Of a DNA stretch of 42,701 bases, positions 25,912 through 32,970 are shown in pieces (the first letter of the stretch is position 1; each line of letters opens with the position of its first letter). The stretch spans positions 1 through 42,701 of the forward strand of contig JADKCG010000026.1 of NCBI GenBank assembly GCA_016714745.1. Reading direction: 5' to 3'. Under the pieces are notes generated by a model. That model did no database searches and was not told where the DNA came from. It was given only the letters and a program-made list of their open reading frames with translations. Source of the DNA: Elusimicrobiota bacterium. GTDB lineage: Bacteria; Elusimicrobiota; Elusimicrobia; FEN-1173. A program made the translations under genes and the position numbers.

Positions 25912-26484
25912 TTATTTCTCGTAAAGCTCTTTGTATCGGGCGGGGTTCTTGGTTTTAAAGTCCGCCAAAAGTTTTTCACGGTGAGCTTTCCAGGCGGCCT
26001 TGTTCTTGCCCGCCTTCCGTTGCTGACTGTCAAAGGAAAGAAATTTGTAAACAGCCTTGCCCTCCGCATCCGAAATATCACATCCCGGTTTCGACATCAT
26101 GCGTTTGACGTACCTCTGCCAAATGTCTGTTTCCACTTGCCAAACGTTCTTGGAAAAAAACATGTCCGAATCCGTCGATTTCATCTTGTCGAGGTTGGCC
26201 TGCTTTTCAGCGCCCTTTCCAGCGACCTCAAAGAACTGACTGTTGAGCGGCCGAGCGGAAGAATGACACTTGGCGCATTTGATGAGGAGAACGTTTTTGT
26301 AGGCGTCTTGAAGCTCCACCGGATATGAGGCCAAATCTTTATCCGATATCTTGTCCGGCCCGAAATCGTTGGCGTAAGGATTTGCGAGAGCCTTGGCCTT
26401 TTCAGCTTCATACGCGGCATCCCCTGCCCACGCCGAACCGCCCATCAAAATGCCCGCCACAACCAATAGCAACGATTTACGCAT
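25912..26484 (-). CDS. Periplasmic monoheme cytochrome c
   Basis: 190 residues. A signal peptide (MRKSLLLVVAGILMGGSAWA) precedes one heme site C70-AKC-H74 in LLIKCAKCHSSARPLNSQFF. A downstream Met pair in RYVKRMMSKPGC could supply the axial ligand. A Lys/Ala-rich C-terminal tail (KNKAAWKAHREKLLADFK) follows, unusual for simple cytochromes. GGAGAGG precedes ATG 26484. The gap of 178 bp to the pentaheme gene holds a REP-like element. Likely the soluble carrier of the Rieske/b complex. Confidence 0.82.
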   Translation of the reverse strand: MRKSLLLVVAGILMGGSAWAGDAAYEAEKAKALANPYANDFGPDKISDKDLASYPVELQDAYKNVLLIKCAKCHSSARPLNSQFFEVAGKGAEKQANLDKMKSTDSDMFFSKNVWQVETDIWQRYVKRMMSKPGCDISDAEGKAVYKFLSFDSQQRKAGKNKAAWKAHREKLLADFKTKNPARYKELYEK

Positions 26485-26540
26485 AGTCCTCTCCGCCTTT
26501 TAATGTATTCAAGCGAGTCGATTCAACTCTATAACCGCCC

Positions 26541-26629
26541 GTCACTCCGGCGAAAGCCGGGGTCCAATGTTGAAGGTAAATTCTTTTTTACCGACGCAAG
26601 AACTGGATACCGGCTGTTGCCGGCATGAC
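26541..26629. repeat. Inverted-repeat element in the cytochrome operon
   Basis: Left arm 26541-26566 (GTCACTCCGGCGAAAGCCGG) and right arm 26603-26629 (reverse complement GTCATGCCGGCAACAGCCGG) are imperfect inverted repeats ending in TCCA. They closely resemble the widespread GTCATTCCGGCGAAAGCCGG REP/MITE-type sequence of many Gram-negatives. It lies between two co-oriented cytochrome genes. Confidence 0.75.
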
Positions 26630-26661
26630 AGCCAAAGACAAATCGGGCACGTCCGGTTATT

Positions 26662-27971
26662 CTACCACTCTTCTTGCTTTTCCGCGATACTAAAAAGATA
26701 CGCGACCAGGTCGTCCATCTCTTGCCCTTTGATTTTGTCTTTCCAGGGAGGCATGTAGAGAGACGGGGTGGGCCCCTTTGGATCGGCTTTATCGACGGGA
26801 GAAACCCCTTTATTGATCTTTTCCACCAACTCTTCCTTCGTGTAGGTGGAAACCACTTTTCGAAGATTTGGCTCGGTTCCATTAACGTAATTAAAGTTCC
26901 GTATTCCGCCGGTCCCGTCCGGCGCATGGCAACCGGCACAACCGAATTTTTCGTAAACGGCTCGGCCCCGTTGCACTGCGGTTTTTAGTTCGGGTTCAGG
27001 CCGAGGGGTCGTCAAAGGGACAATGTATTCCATGGGGATCCGGTCCCGCCAAAGCGACAAAACATAGGTGGTCACCGCTTCAGCGTCTTCCGCACTTAAG
27101 TTAAAAAACGGCATCCCCGAGGGGGCGATGGGCTCTTCGTTGAATTCGCCCTTCGGATCGCCGGGGACCAGTTCCCAGGGATCCTTCACGAAATGCAGAC
27201 GGACCCAGTTGGCCAGTGTGCGCTGATCTTCCGACAGACCGGTGTGGCTAAAATCAATGCGCGAGAGAGGCTTGTCCGCCGTCTCTTCCGCTAAATCAAC
27301 GGAGATCGGCCCCCTTGGCCGCGAATTTGGTGGCACCCGATACACCCCTTCTCGACAAAGATCGCTTCGCCTCTCCGCCAAGCAGCGGTCTGGGGCATGG
27401 ATTTCTCGTCATATAAATTCGAATGGCATTTGGCGCAGGACGACTGAATATAAGCGCCGGTGCGAAGAGGTTTGTCCCAATGTTTAACGCGCCCATGGCC
27501 GTCGGCCACCGTGGTGGCCAACCCTTGCCCTTCGTGACAAACGGTGCAGGCAAACCGTTCCACCGGATGGGCCTTATGAACGGAGTGGGGCGTCGCAGAA
27601 AACGGATGGTTCGTGTAGGACGTTTGGGTCGTGGGCGAGAGAACCGGATCATATCCCAAGTGGCAGGTGATGCAACGGTCGTAGCGATCCAAGGCGGGAG
27701 CCATGAGTTGTCGGAGTTTCACGGACTGAGACTTAACCAACGCCAACTGCTTAACGTGGACTTGCCTGTCCTCCTCGGTCGTCGCCTGGTCAATTTCTGA
27801 CTGAAGTCGGGCTTTTTCCATCCGGTAAAAGTCCCGCTGGTATTTTTTCCACTCCCGGTTTTGGTCTTTGACGATAGCGGCGCCCAGCAAGAACAGAAGC
27901 ACAAAGTTGCCCGCGATGAACAGGTTGCGCAAGGTCAAATAGCGCGTGAACAAAAGGTCTTTCAGGTTCAT
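26662..27971 (-). CDS. Membrane-anchored pentaheme cytochrome c, one frameshift
   Basis: About 436 residues. The N-terminal anchor (TRYLTLRNLFIAGNFVLLFL) is followed by a charged coiled-coil-like stretch. Heme motifs are C100-ITC-H, C142-TVC-H, C179-AKC-H, C210-IGC-H and, after the frameshift, a fifth CAGCH followed by MPPWKDKIKGQEMDDLVAYL. A single missing G in the G5 run 27310-27314 (plus-strand C run) joins QIRGQGG to PISVDLAEE. ATG 27971 overlaps the cytochrome b stop (ATGA). By position it replaces cytochrome c1/f as electron acceptor of the Rieske/b complex; multiheme c subunits in this role are known in several phyla. Confidence 0.85.
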
Positions 27972-29749
27972 ATGTTCAGATTCAGACCGGGAAGGCTAAA
28001 GAGATATTTAATGTTAAATCCGAGTCGAGCGGCCATTTTCAACACAACCCCCAACATCATGAGGAGAAGCATCATGGTGGTCCCGTATTGGAGCGGACTG
28101 AGCGTTGACTTGCGCAGAAATTTTTGGGGCAAGATGAACGCCATCACCAGAACGACGAAGAGAAAAAACGCGAGATAGGAAATTTCCGTCAAGCCAAAAT
28201 GGGGTATGTTCTTTGATATAAAATCAAACCGAAACAGGAACGCGTGGGCCGCCTTAGCCAAAACGCCAACGAGGACAGACCCCATGGCCGTGAGGCCGAT
28301 TGATTTTTTAAGGGGCCAATCGCCCTTCACCAATTTAGGGAACAACAATCCCCCCCCGAAATAAGCGCCAAAAAGCGCTCCGGCGGCGGCAAACGCAGTG
28401 GCGACCCCCAGGGGTCCCGCGACCCGAAGGCCAGGCACTTTTTGACTGGTAAAAAAGTGCCCGGACAGTTCACTGAAGTCAACCATAATCAAATTCCATG
28501 TGCGGGGCGGCGGGACTTTATTATGAACGTCCCAACTTTCCCAGGGCCAATAAAACGCCCAGTTCGGGCCCCGCATGAAGGTGCCGATCACAATCAGAAC
28601 GAACCACATGACGATCCCGAATAGGAAAACGCTGTTGGCAAAGGGACGTTCTTTTAACGAGTAAAAACCCACGCCATTTTTTGGGTCCGGATCCAAGTAT
28701 GGGATGGCCATCAGTCCCATCGTAATCACACCCGGTAAGAGAACACCGGCCAACCAGGGATCAAAGTAAACCAACAGTTCTTGAAGACCTAAAAAATACC
28801 AAGGCGCTTTAGAGGGGTTCGGTGTCACGCCAGAATTCGCCAGTTCTTCCAGGGGAGCGTTGACCAGAACGGACCAACCGATCAAGAAAGCCAACATCAA
28901 AATCGCGCCGAGATATTCCCGCACCACCAAGTTCGGCCAGACTTCCATTTTTTTCTCCGGCGCGTCGCCCGGAAGAGGCGCGGCCGAGAACCCGTCCTTG
29001 CGAATCCGCCAGAAGTGGACGATCATGAGAATCCCGGCCAATACAGGGACCGCCACACAGTGGAGAACGTAGAACCGGAGCAATGTGTTCGCCCCGACGG
29101 TGGTTCCCCCCAACAGAGCGAAACGCGCATCGTTGGACGCCGTGACACCCACCAAATTCGAGAAGGGCCCCTCCGCGCCCATAAGCGGGGTTGAACTTGC
29201 CATGTTGGTCCCCACCGTCACGGCCCAAATGGCCAATTGGTCCCACGGCAGGAGGTATCCGGTAAATGAAAGAAAGAGGGTCAACACCAATAGCACCACA
29301 CCCACGCCCCAGTTGAACTCCCGCGGTGTCTTGTAGGCGCCGGTCAAAAAGACCCGCACCATGTGAAGAATAACCAAAAGCACCATGGCATGAGCCGACC
29401 AGCGGTGCAGGTTGCGTAGAAACATTCCGAGCGATACCGCGAACTCCAAATCTTTCATGTCCCGGTAGGCCAATTCGACGGCCGGCCGGTAATAGAACAT
29501 CAACAGAACCCCGGTCACCACCAGGATCATAAAAAGTCCAAAAGACAAACCCCCGAGGCCCCAGGTGTAGGTGAACCGAACCGCTCGTTGGCGGATGCGG
29601 GCCGGATGAAGGTGGAGCCAAACGTTCCCGAGAATATGCTGGGCGCGGTCTCGAGAGGTGTCTTTCCACGTTCCACCACGAAACATGGACCGCCACACCT
29701 GGCTGTTGACTAAAAGGTCTTTGGCTTCTTTGAGAGTGGGGATATTCAT
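27968..29749 (-). CDS. Cytochrome b (b6-type fused to subunit IV, with C-terminal extension)
   Basis: 593 residues. Heme-ligand pairs H115/H129 (HRWSAHAMVLLVILH) and H230/H245 (HCVAVPVLAGILMIVH). The 14-residue gap in the second pair is the b6-type spacing. LTGAYKTPREFNW and GYLLPWDQLAIWAV are also b6-like. The Qo region is APWYFLGLQELL in place of the PEWY sequence. After the subunit IV-like part about 180 further residues carry four or so extra TM segments not found in standard b6/IV. It oxidises quinol and transfers electrons across the membrane with Rieske and the pentaheme c. The start shares a base with the Rieske stop (TGATG). Confidence 0.93.
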   Translation of the reverse strand: MNIPTLKEAKDLLVNSQVWRSMFRGGTWKDTSRDRAQHILGNVWLHLHPARIRQRAVRFTYTWGLGGLSFGLFMILVVTGVLLMFYYRPAVELAYRDMKDLEFAVSLGMFLRNLHRWSAHAMVLLVILHMVRVFLTGAYKTPREFNWGVGVVLLVLTLFLSFTGYLLPWDQLAIWAVTVGTNMASSTPLMGAEGPFSNLVGVTASNDARFALLGGTTVGANTLLRFYVLHCVAVPVLAGILMIVHFWRIRKDGFSAAPLPGDAPEKKMEVWPNLVVREYLGAILMLAFLIGWSVLVNAPLEELANSGVTPNPSKAPWYFLGLQELLVYFDPWLAGVLLPGVITMGLMAIPYLDPDPKNGVGFYSLKERPFANSVFLFGIVMWFVLIVIGTFMRGPNWAFYWPWESWDVHNKVPPPRTWNLIMVDFSELSGHFFTSQKVPGLRVAGPLGVATAFAAAGALFGAYFGGGLLFPKLVKGDWPLKKSIGLTAMGSVLVGVLAKAAHAFLFRFDFISKNIPHFGLTEISYLAFFLFVVLVMAFILPQKFLRKSTLSPLQYGTTMMLLLMMLGVVLKMAARLGFNIKYLFSLPGLNLNI

Positions 29750-30270
29750 CAGGCCATCACATGAAAGGATCCGCGATCGCGGAACCCAGGTCGGTTTTCC
29801 ATCTGGGATTTATCCACCACCAGGTCTCCCTCAGGGGTCACATCCACCGCACAGCGCCAAAGAGGTTTTGGCGCAGGCCCGGCAATCACATCGCCGTCCA
29901 AATTGTAATTGGACCCATGGCACGGACACTTAAACCGCACTTCTGCCGGGAACCAGTTGGGGGTGCATCCCAGATGAGTGCACCGAGCCCAAAGAGCGTA
30001 GACACCCTTCTCGTCACGCACGACCCAAACCCTCTGTTCTTTGTTGATCGTCACACCCAAAGGAAAATCTTTTACCTTCCCCATCTTAAATCGTTGGGAG
30101 GGTTCGTAAAGGACGTTGGGAAGCATAAACCGCGCCGCCCCCCCCGCGCTGGCCACCAAAAAGGCTCCAAAAGCGCCCCAGGCCCCGGCCAAAAGACTGC
30201 GGCGGGTCAACTCGGATTTTAGGAAAACAACCGGTCCGGAAGGTTCCGATGATGGAGAAGCGTCTGCCAT
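29749..30270 (-). CDS. Rieske [2Fe-2S] protein
   Basis: 173 residues from ATG 30270 (GGAGAAA upstream). A twin-arginine-type start LTRRSLLAGAWGAFGAFL gives the membrane anchor. The cluster site is C97-T-H99-LGC102 and C115-PC117-H118-GS, with disulfide cysteines present. Family length and LPNVLYEPSQRFKMGKVKDFP fit b6f/bc Rieske proteins. It takes the first electron from quinol and passes it to the c-type heme. First gene of the operon behind the promoter at 30317-30345. Confidence 0.94.
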   Translation of the reverse strand: MADASPSSEPSGPVVFLKSELTRRSLLAGAWGAFGAFLVASAGGAARFMLPNVLYEPSQRFKMGKVKDFPLGVTINKEQRVWVVRDEKGVYALWARCTHLGCTPNWFPAEVRFKCPCHGSNYNLDGDVIAGPAPKPLWRCAVDVTPEGDLVVDKSQMENRPGFRDRGSFHVMA

Positions 30271-30316
30271 AGGATGTTTCTCCGACGAAAAATAAGACAA
30301 AAACTGAAGAACTCGG

Positions 30317-30345
30317 AGTCTACAAGTTCAACCAAAACCTGTCAA
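30317..30345 (-). promoter_or_regulatory. Strong sigma70-like promoter of the Rieske/cytochrome operon
   Basis: Minus strand TTGACA (30345-30340, full consensus), 17-nt spacer, TAGACT (30322-30317). Start of transcription near 30310 gives a 40-nt leader containing the Shine-Dalgarno GGAGAAA. Ten bases upstream of the -35 lies the long poly-G/C tract. Confidence 0.75.
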
Positions 30346-30355
30346 TTAAAAATCA

Positions 30356-30387
30356 GGGGGGGGGGGGGGGGGGGGTGGGGGGGGGGG
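30356..30387. repeat. Poly-G tract (G20-T-G11) upstream of the Rieske promoter
   Basis: Twenty G, one T, eleven G on the plus strand (poly-C on the operon strand), lying 10 nt upstream of the -35. A REP half copy adjoins the other side. Such tracts change length by slipped-strand replication and may fold as a G-quadruplex. They are also where sequencers fail. Confidence 0.85.
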
Positions 30388-30392
30388 CGGCG

Positions 30393-30430
30393 GGTTTATT
30401 CCAAACCTGCGGGCGAGACGCCCGCGCTCC
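30393..30430. repeat. Half copy of the 18501-18564 REP-like element
   Basis: GGTTT-ATTCC-AAACC followed by TGCGGGCGAGACGCCCGCGC, matching the right arm plus inner stem of 18501-18564. It ends against the stop codon of the reductase gene. The left arm is missing where the poly-G tract begins. Confidence 0.7.
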
Positions 30431-31159
30431 TCAGTCATACCGTTCAAAGAAGATTTGTTCTTTTGGAACGCCCAAAGATAAAAGTCGTTCGTTGACGGCG
30501 GTGACCATGTTATTGAGACCACAAATGTAATAGGCTTTTTCTTTCAAGTTCGGGACAAAAGCGGCCACCTTTTCTTGCACGTACCCCCGTTCCCCTTTCC
30601 AATTTGTGTCACGGCTCAGGGTGAAAAGGAAATGAAACCGGGGGTATCGCTTGGCCAAATTTTCCCATTCGGCCCGGTAAATAATGTCTGGTTCGTATCG
30701 GTGGCCATAAATGAGATAAAGTTCTCGAGGGAGATTTCGGTGGGCCATGTCATGGACCATGGCACGAAAAGGCGCTACGCCTGACCCTGTGGCGATAAAA
30801 ACGAAATCCCGGGATTCGTCTTTAATCAGGAAGTGGCCGAGCGGGACCATGCCTTGGATTTTGTCTCCCACTTTCATGTTGTGGAGATAGGTGGACGAAA
30901 TGCCGCCGTCCACCAACGTGACACAGAGTTCAAAATAGTCTGCATGCCAGGGCGAAGAGGCGATGGAATAGGCTCGACGGCGCACGCCGCCTTCATGCGG
31001 GATAAAAAGCTGGGCGTACTGCCCCGCGTGAAACCCCAATTCTTTTCCCGCCGGAAGAGCGAAACGCAAATGTTTGTTGCGGGGGGCAATTTCACGGGTT
31101 TCAACCAGTGTCAAATCGTAGGTGTCAAAAGCGCGCTTGCGTTGCGGGGCGTCGGCCAT
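30431..31159 (-). CDS. Ferredoxin-NADP reductase-like flavoprotein
   Basis: 242 residues from ATG 31159 (GAGGAGAG upstream). FAD-binding RRRAYSIASSP and GGISSTYLHNM; NAD(P)-binding FIATGSGVAPFRAMVHD; C-terminal AYYICGLNNMVTAVNERLLS and ending FFERYD. These define a ferredoxin reductase/oxygenase-reductase (FNR) fold without its own [2Fe-2S] domain. It would exchange electrons between NAD(P)H and a small carrier such as FixX-type ferredoxin. It lies directly upstream of the Rieske operon but is separated from it by a repeat and a new promoter. The exact partner is unknown. Confidence 0.88.
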   Translation of the reverse strand: MADAPQRKRAFDTYDLTLVETREIAPRNKHLRFALPAGKELGFHAGQYAQLFIPHEGGVRRRAYSIASSPWHADYFELCVTLVDGGISSTYLHNMKVGDKIQGMVPLGHFLIKDESRDFVFIATGSGVAPFRAMVHDMAHRNLPRELYLIYGHRYEPDIIYRAEWENLAKRYPRFHFLFTLSRDTNWKGERGYVQEKVAAFVPNLKEKAYYICGLNNMVTAVNERLLSLGVPKEQIFFERYD

Positions 31160-31254
31160 TGGTCTCTCCTCGGTTCGAATTGTGTCTACTTTATCGGACC
31201 GGAAGCAAAGACGCAAGAGGATTGTGAGGGTTCGGAAGAACTTATAAGAAAGGG

Positions 31255-31275
31255 ACATGGGCTTCCAGCCCATGT
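31255..31275. repeat. 21-nt REP-like palindrome, copy 1
   Basis: ACATGGGCT-TCC-AGCCCATGT, a perfect 9-bp stem. A sister copy of the same length and core lies at 32933-32953. Situated upstream of the reductase start. Confidence 0.65.
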
Positions 31276-31288
31276 GATTTTACCCGGG

Positions 31289-31349
31289 ACACGGCACTTC
31301 CGCTAGCGCGGTCGGCCGTTCCCACACGGCACTTCCGCTAGCGCGGTCG
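31289..31349. repeat. 26-bp perfect direct repeat, two copies 35 bp apart
   Basis: Copies 31289-31314 and 31324-31349 are identical (ACACGGCACTTCCGCTAGCG plus CGGTCG), separated by 9 bp. Each contains the palindrome CGCTAGCG. Non-coding, between the Dabb gene and the reductase gene. Confidence 0.75.
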
Positions 31350-31395
31350 AATGCCCGTGCGATGACAAATTCTCAATTTCGTCAAATGGGGAAAA

Positions 31396-31701
31396 TTACG
31401 AAAGAATTTCGTAGTCGAGCGCCAATACGCCTTCGCTGATGGGTTTAACTTTTTGTTCGACAACCGCCACATGGGCCGGATGGGAAATATAATGATCCAG
31501 CGCAGTGCGATCCTTAAAACGGGCCACGAACCCATGGGTGTATCCCTGGGCACGGGCAGAGAAGTTCACCCCCGCCGACGCGTAAAGAATGCCGGGGATC
31601 ACGCCCTGAAGGGCGACCAGACTTTTCATCAGGTCCGTTTTTTTAGTTTCGGGCGCGTCCGCTTTGAGTTTAAAAAGGACCACATGCTCAAGGGCGGACA
31701 T
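31396..31701 (-). CDS. Dabb-family (stress-responsive alpha/beta-barrel) protein
   Basis: 101 residues, beginning ALEHVVLFKLKADAP, with GILYASAGVNFSARAQGYTHGFVARFKDRTALDHYISHPAHVAV. The HVVLFK start, the central hydrophobic strands and YxxHPxH are the family pattern. These small dimeric ferredoxin-fold proteins have varied or unknown roles. ATG 31701 shares a base with the preceding stop (TGATG), so it is coupled to the coiled-coil gene. Confidence 0.85.
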   Translation of the reverse strand: MSALEHVVLFKLKADAPETKKTDLMKSLVALQGVIPGILYASAGVNFSARAQGYTHGFVARFKDRTALDHYISHPAHVAVVEQKVKPISEGVLALDYEILS

Positions 31702-31940
31702 CAGGCTTTCCACCGCCGGGGAGGTTCCCCTCCAACGCGCGACACGGGGGCCGCCAATGCCACTTGGGGCAAGGGTTGGGGTTTCGGCGCGGCCAACATG
31801 TCATTGAGTAGCCGCCGCAAATACCGAACCTCGGCCTCTAACTCGCCGATCCGGGCGGCTTTAACTTCCAAGGCCTGTCGGAACACGCCTTGCTCAGCCA
31901 ACCGCAGAGTTCTCACATCTTCTTCTAGTAACACGTTCAT
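31701..31940 (-). CDS. Small coiled-coil protein of unknown function
   Basis: 79 residues from ATG 31940 (AGGTGAG upstream). Residues about 3-45 form a charged coiled coil (LLEEDVRTLRLAEQGVFRQA; ARIGELEAEVRYLRRLLNDM) followed by a Pro/Ala-rich tail. No family recognised. Overlaps the Dabb gene, so it is probably made together with it. A weak promoter (TGGAAA, 17 nt, TAAATA) lies just upstream. Confidence 0.6.
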   Translation of the reverse strand: MNVLLEEDVRTLRLAEQGVFRQALEVKAARIGELEAEVRYLRRLLNDMLAAPKPQPLPQVALAAPVSRVGGEPPRRWKA

Positions 31941-32010
31941 TACACTCACCTCACTTGGTGTCCTACACATATTTACCTCAGATTCGGAAAAATTTCCAGG
32001 GGGGGTCCCG

Positions 32011-32046
32011 AAAAAAAAGAACCCGCGGACCTGGAGGGCCGCGGGT
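32011..32046 (-). terminator. Intrinsic terminator of the candidate RNA
   Basis: Minus strand ACCCGCGG...CCGCGGGT (8-bp GC stem, 10-nt loop) followed by TTCTTTTTTTT. Textbook rho-independent form. Confidence 0.85.
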
Positions 32047-32078
32047 GTCGGGACTTACAACTCTTTTAAACAAACTTC

Positions 32079-32195
32079 TTAAAAGGACCGCCTCCCGGAC
32101 ACCCCCACCCCAAAAATAGTGGGGCGGACCCAGCGCATATAAGAACAATGCGCCTGGGCGACAGTGGCCTTTGCTTGAAGGGATCCTTTCTTCAT
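32079..32195 (-). CDS. Possible 38-residue leaderless peptide within the RNA
   Basis: ATG 32195, 9 nt after the -10, to TAA 32079. The product begins MKKGSLQAKATVAQAHCSYM and is basic. There is no Shine-Dalgarno; translation would have to be leaderless. It overlaps the stable hairpins, so it may be chance, or a leader peptide whose translation affects folding before the terminator. Confidence 0.25.
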   Translation of the reverse strand: MKKGSLQAKATVAQAHCSYMRWVRPTIFGVGVSGRRSF

Positions 32196-32204
32196 AACGG
32201 TTAG

Positions 32205-32233
32205 ATCGTAGCATTTTATTTTTTCCCTTGCAA
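32205..32233 (-). promoter_or_regulatory. Promoter for the candidate RNA
   Basis: Minus strand TTGCAA (32233-32228), 17-nt spacer, TACGAT (32210-32205). The palindromic TTGCAA is shared with the divergent lpoB promoter. Confidence 0.55.
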
Positions 32234-32256
32234 ACCGAAAGATTATCGTCTAGACT
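32228..32256 (+). promoter_or_regulatory. Promoter for the lpoB operon
   Basis: TTGCAA (32228-32233), 17-nt spacer, TAGACT (32251-32256), start near 32263, then AAGGAG before ATG 32284. It shares its -35 hexamer with the divergent minus-strand promoter. Confidence 0.65.
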
Positions 32257-32283
32257 TTAAAAACCTTCTTAAGGAGACACCCC

Positions 32284-32889
32284 ATGACCCACACATTTCA
32301 CGCATTGATCGCCCTCGGCCTGGCCGGAATTTTAACCGCCTGTGCCACGACCCCCAAAGTCACCCGCATCGACGCTAATGAAACGGTGGATCTTTCCGGC
32401 AACTGGAACGACACCGACTCCCGCCAAGTGGCGGAAGAAATGGTGAAAGATTCCCTCGCCCGGCCGTGGTTGCCGGAATTCCAAACCGAGAAAAAGACGA
32501 AACCCCGCGTGATCGTTGGCTTGGTAGGAAACAAGAGCAACGAACATATTTCCACCGAAACCTTCATTAAGGATTTGGAGCGCGAGCTCCTTAACTCTGG
32601 ACAGGTCCGCTTTGTGGCCTCGAAGGAACAGCGGGAAGAAATTCGGGAAGAACGCACAGACCAGGCCAAAAACGCCTCGGTCAAAACAGCCAAAAGTATG
32701 GGGCAAGAATATGGGGCCGACTTCATGCTGAAAGGCCAGATCAACACCATCGACGATCAGGCCGGAAAACAGCAACTCAAATATTACCAGGTCGAATTGG
32801 AAATGATCGACCTTCTCACGAACGAAAAGGTTTGGATCGGCCAGAAAAAGATCAAGAAAACCGTCGTCTATCCAAAACGCAAGTTTTAA
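32284..32889 (+). CDS. lpoB: LpoB-like penicillin-binding-protein activator lipoprotein
   Basis: 201 residues. Lipobox LTAC (C20) after an uncharged hydrophobic segment. DLSGNWNDTDSRQVAEEMVK, RVIVGLVGNKSNEHISTETF, SMGQEYGADFMLKGQI and KYYQVELEMIDLLTNEKVW follow the LpoB/COG3417 pattern (TolB N-terminal-like fold). In E. coli, LpoB reaches from the outer membrane to activate PBP1b; the enterobacterial partner interaction need not hold here. AAGGAG lies 8 nt before ATG 32284. First gene of a lipoprotein cluster. Confidence 0.88.
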   Translation: MTHTFHALIALGLAGILTACATTPKVTRIDANETVDLSGNWNDTDSRQVAEEMVKDSLARPWLPEFQTEKKTKPRVIVGLVGNKSNEHISTETFIKDLERELLNSGQVRFVASKEQREEIREERTDQAKNASVKTAKSMGQEYGADFMLKGQINTIDDQAGKQQLKYYQVELEMIDLLTNEKVWIGQKKIKKTVVYPKRKF

Positions 32890-32932
32890 TCCGCTTTTGC
32901 TGTTTATGCCCCAAAACGCACGGAAGGATGTG

Positions 32933-32953
32933 GCATGGGCCACCAGCCCATGC
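32933..32953. repeat. 21-nt REP-like palindrome, copy 2
   Basis: GCATGGGC-CACCA-GCCCATGC, same length and CATGGGC...GCCCATG core as 31255-31275. It lies between lpoB and the next lipoprotein gene. Confidence 0.65.
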
Positions 32954-32970
32954 ACGTGTTCACGGGCAGA

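Larger units (their letters stand above)
32011..32198 (-). ncRNA. Candidate structured small RNA or attenuating leader
   Basis: A transcript from the promoter at 32205-32233 would begin near 32198 and end at the intrinsic terminator 32046-32011, about 188 nt. In order it can form CCCAGGCGCAT/ATGCGCTGGG (32158-32129, one bulge), CCGCC/GGCGG enclosing CCCCAC/GTGGGG, CTTTTAA/TTAAAAG, and the terminator stem. The spacing from good promoter to good terminator with no normal gene between is the main support. It does not match tmRNA, SRP RNA or RNase P features that I know. It could be a free sRNA or a leader controlling the coiled-coil/Dabb genes 70 nt downstream. Confidence 0.5.

Noticed and set aside
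31978..32214. 78-residue minus-strand reading frame over the structured RNA
   Set aside because: Runs through the terminator stem and its T-tract and has no ribosome site; the region is better explained as RNA.
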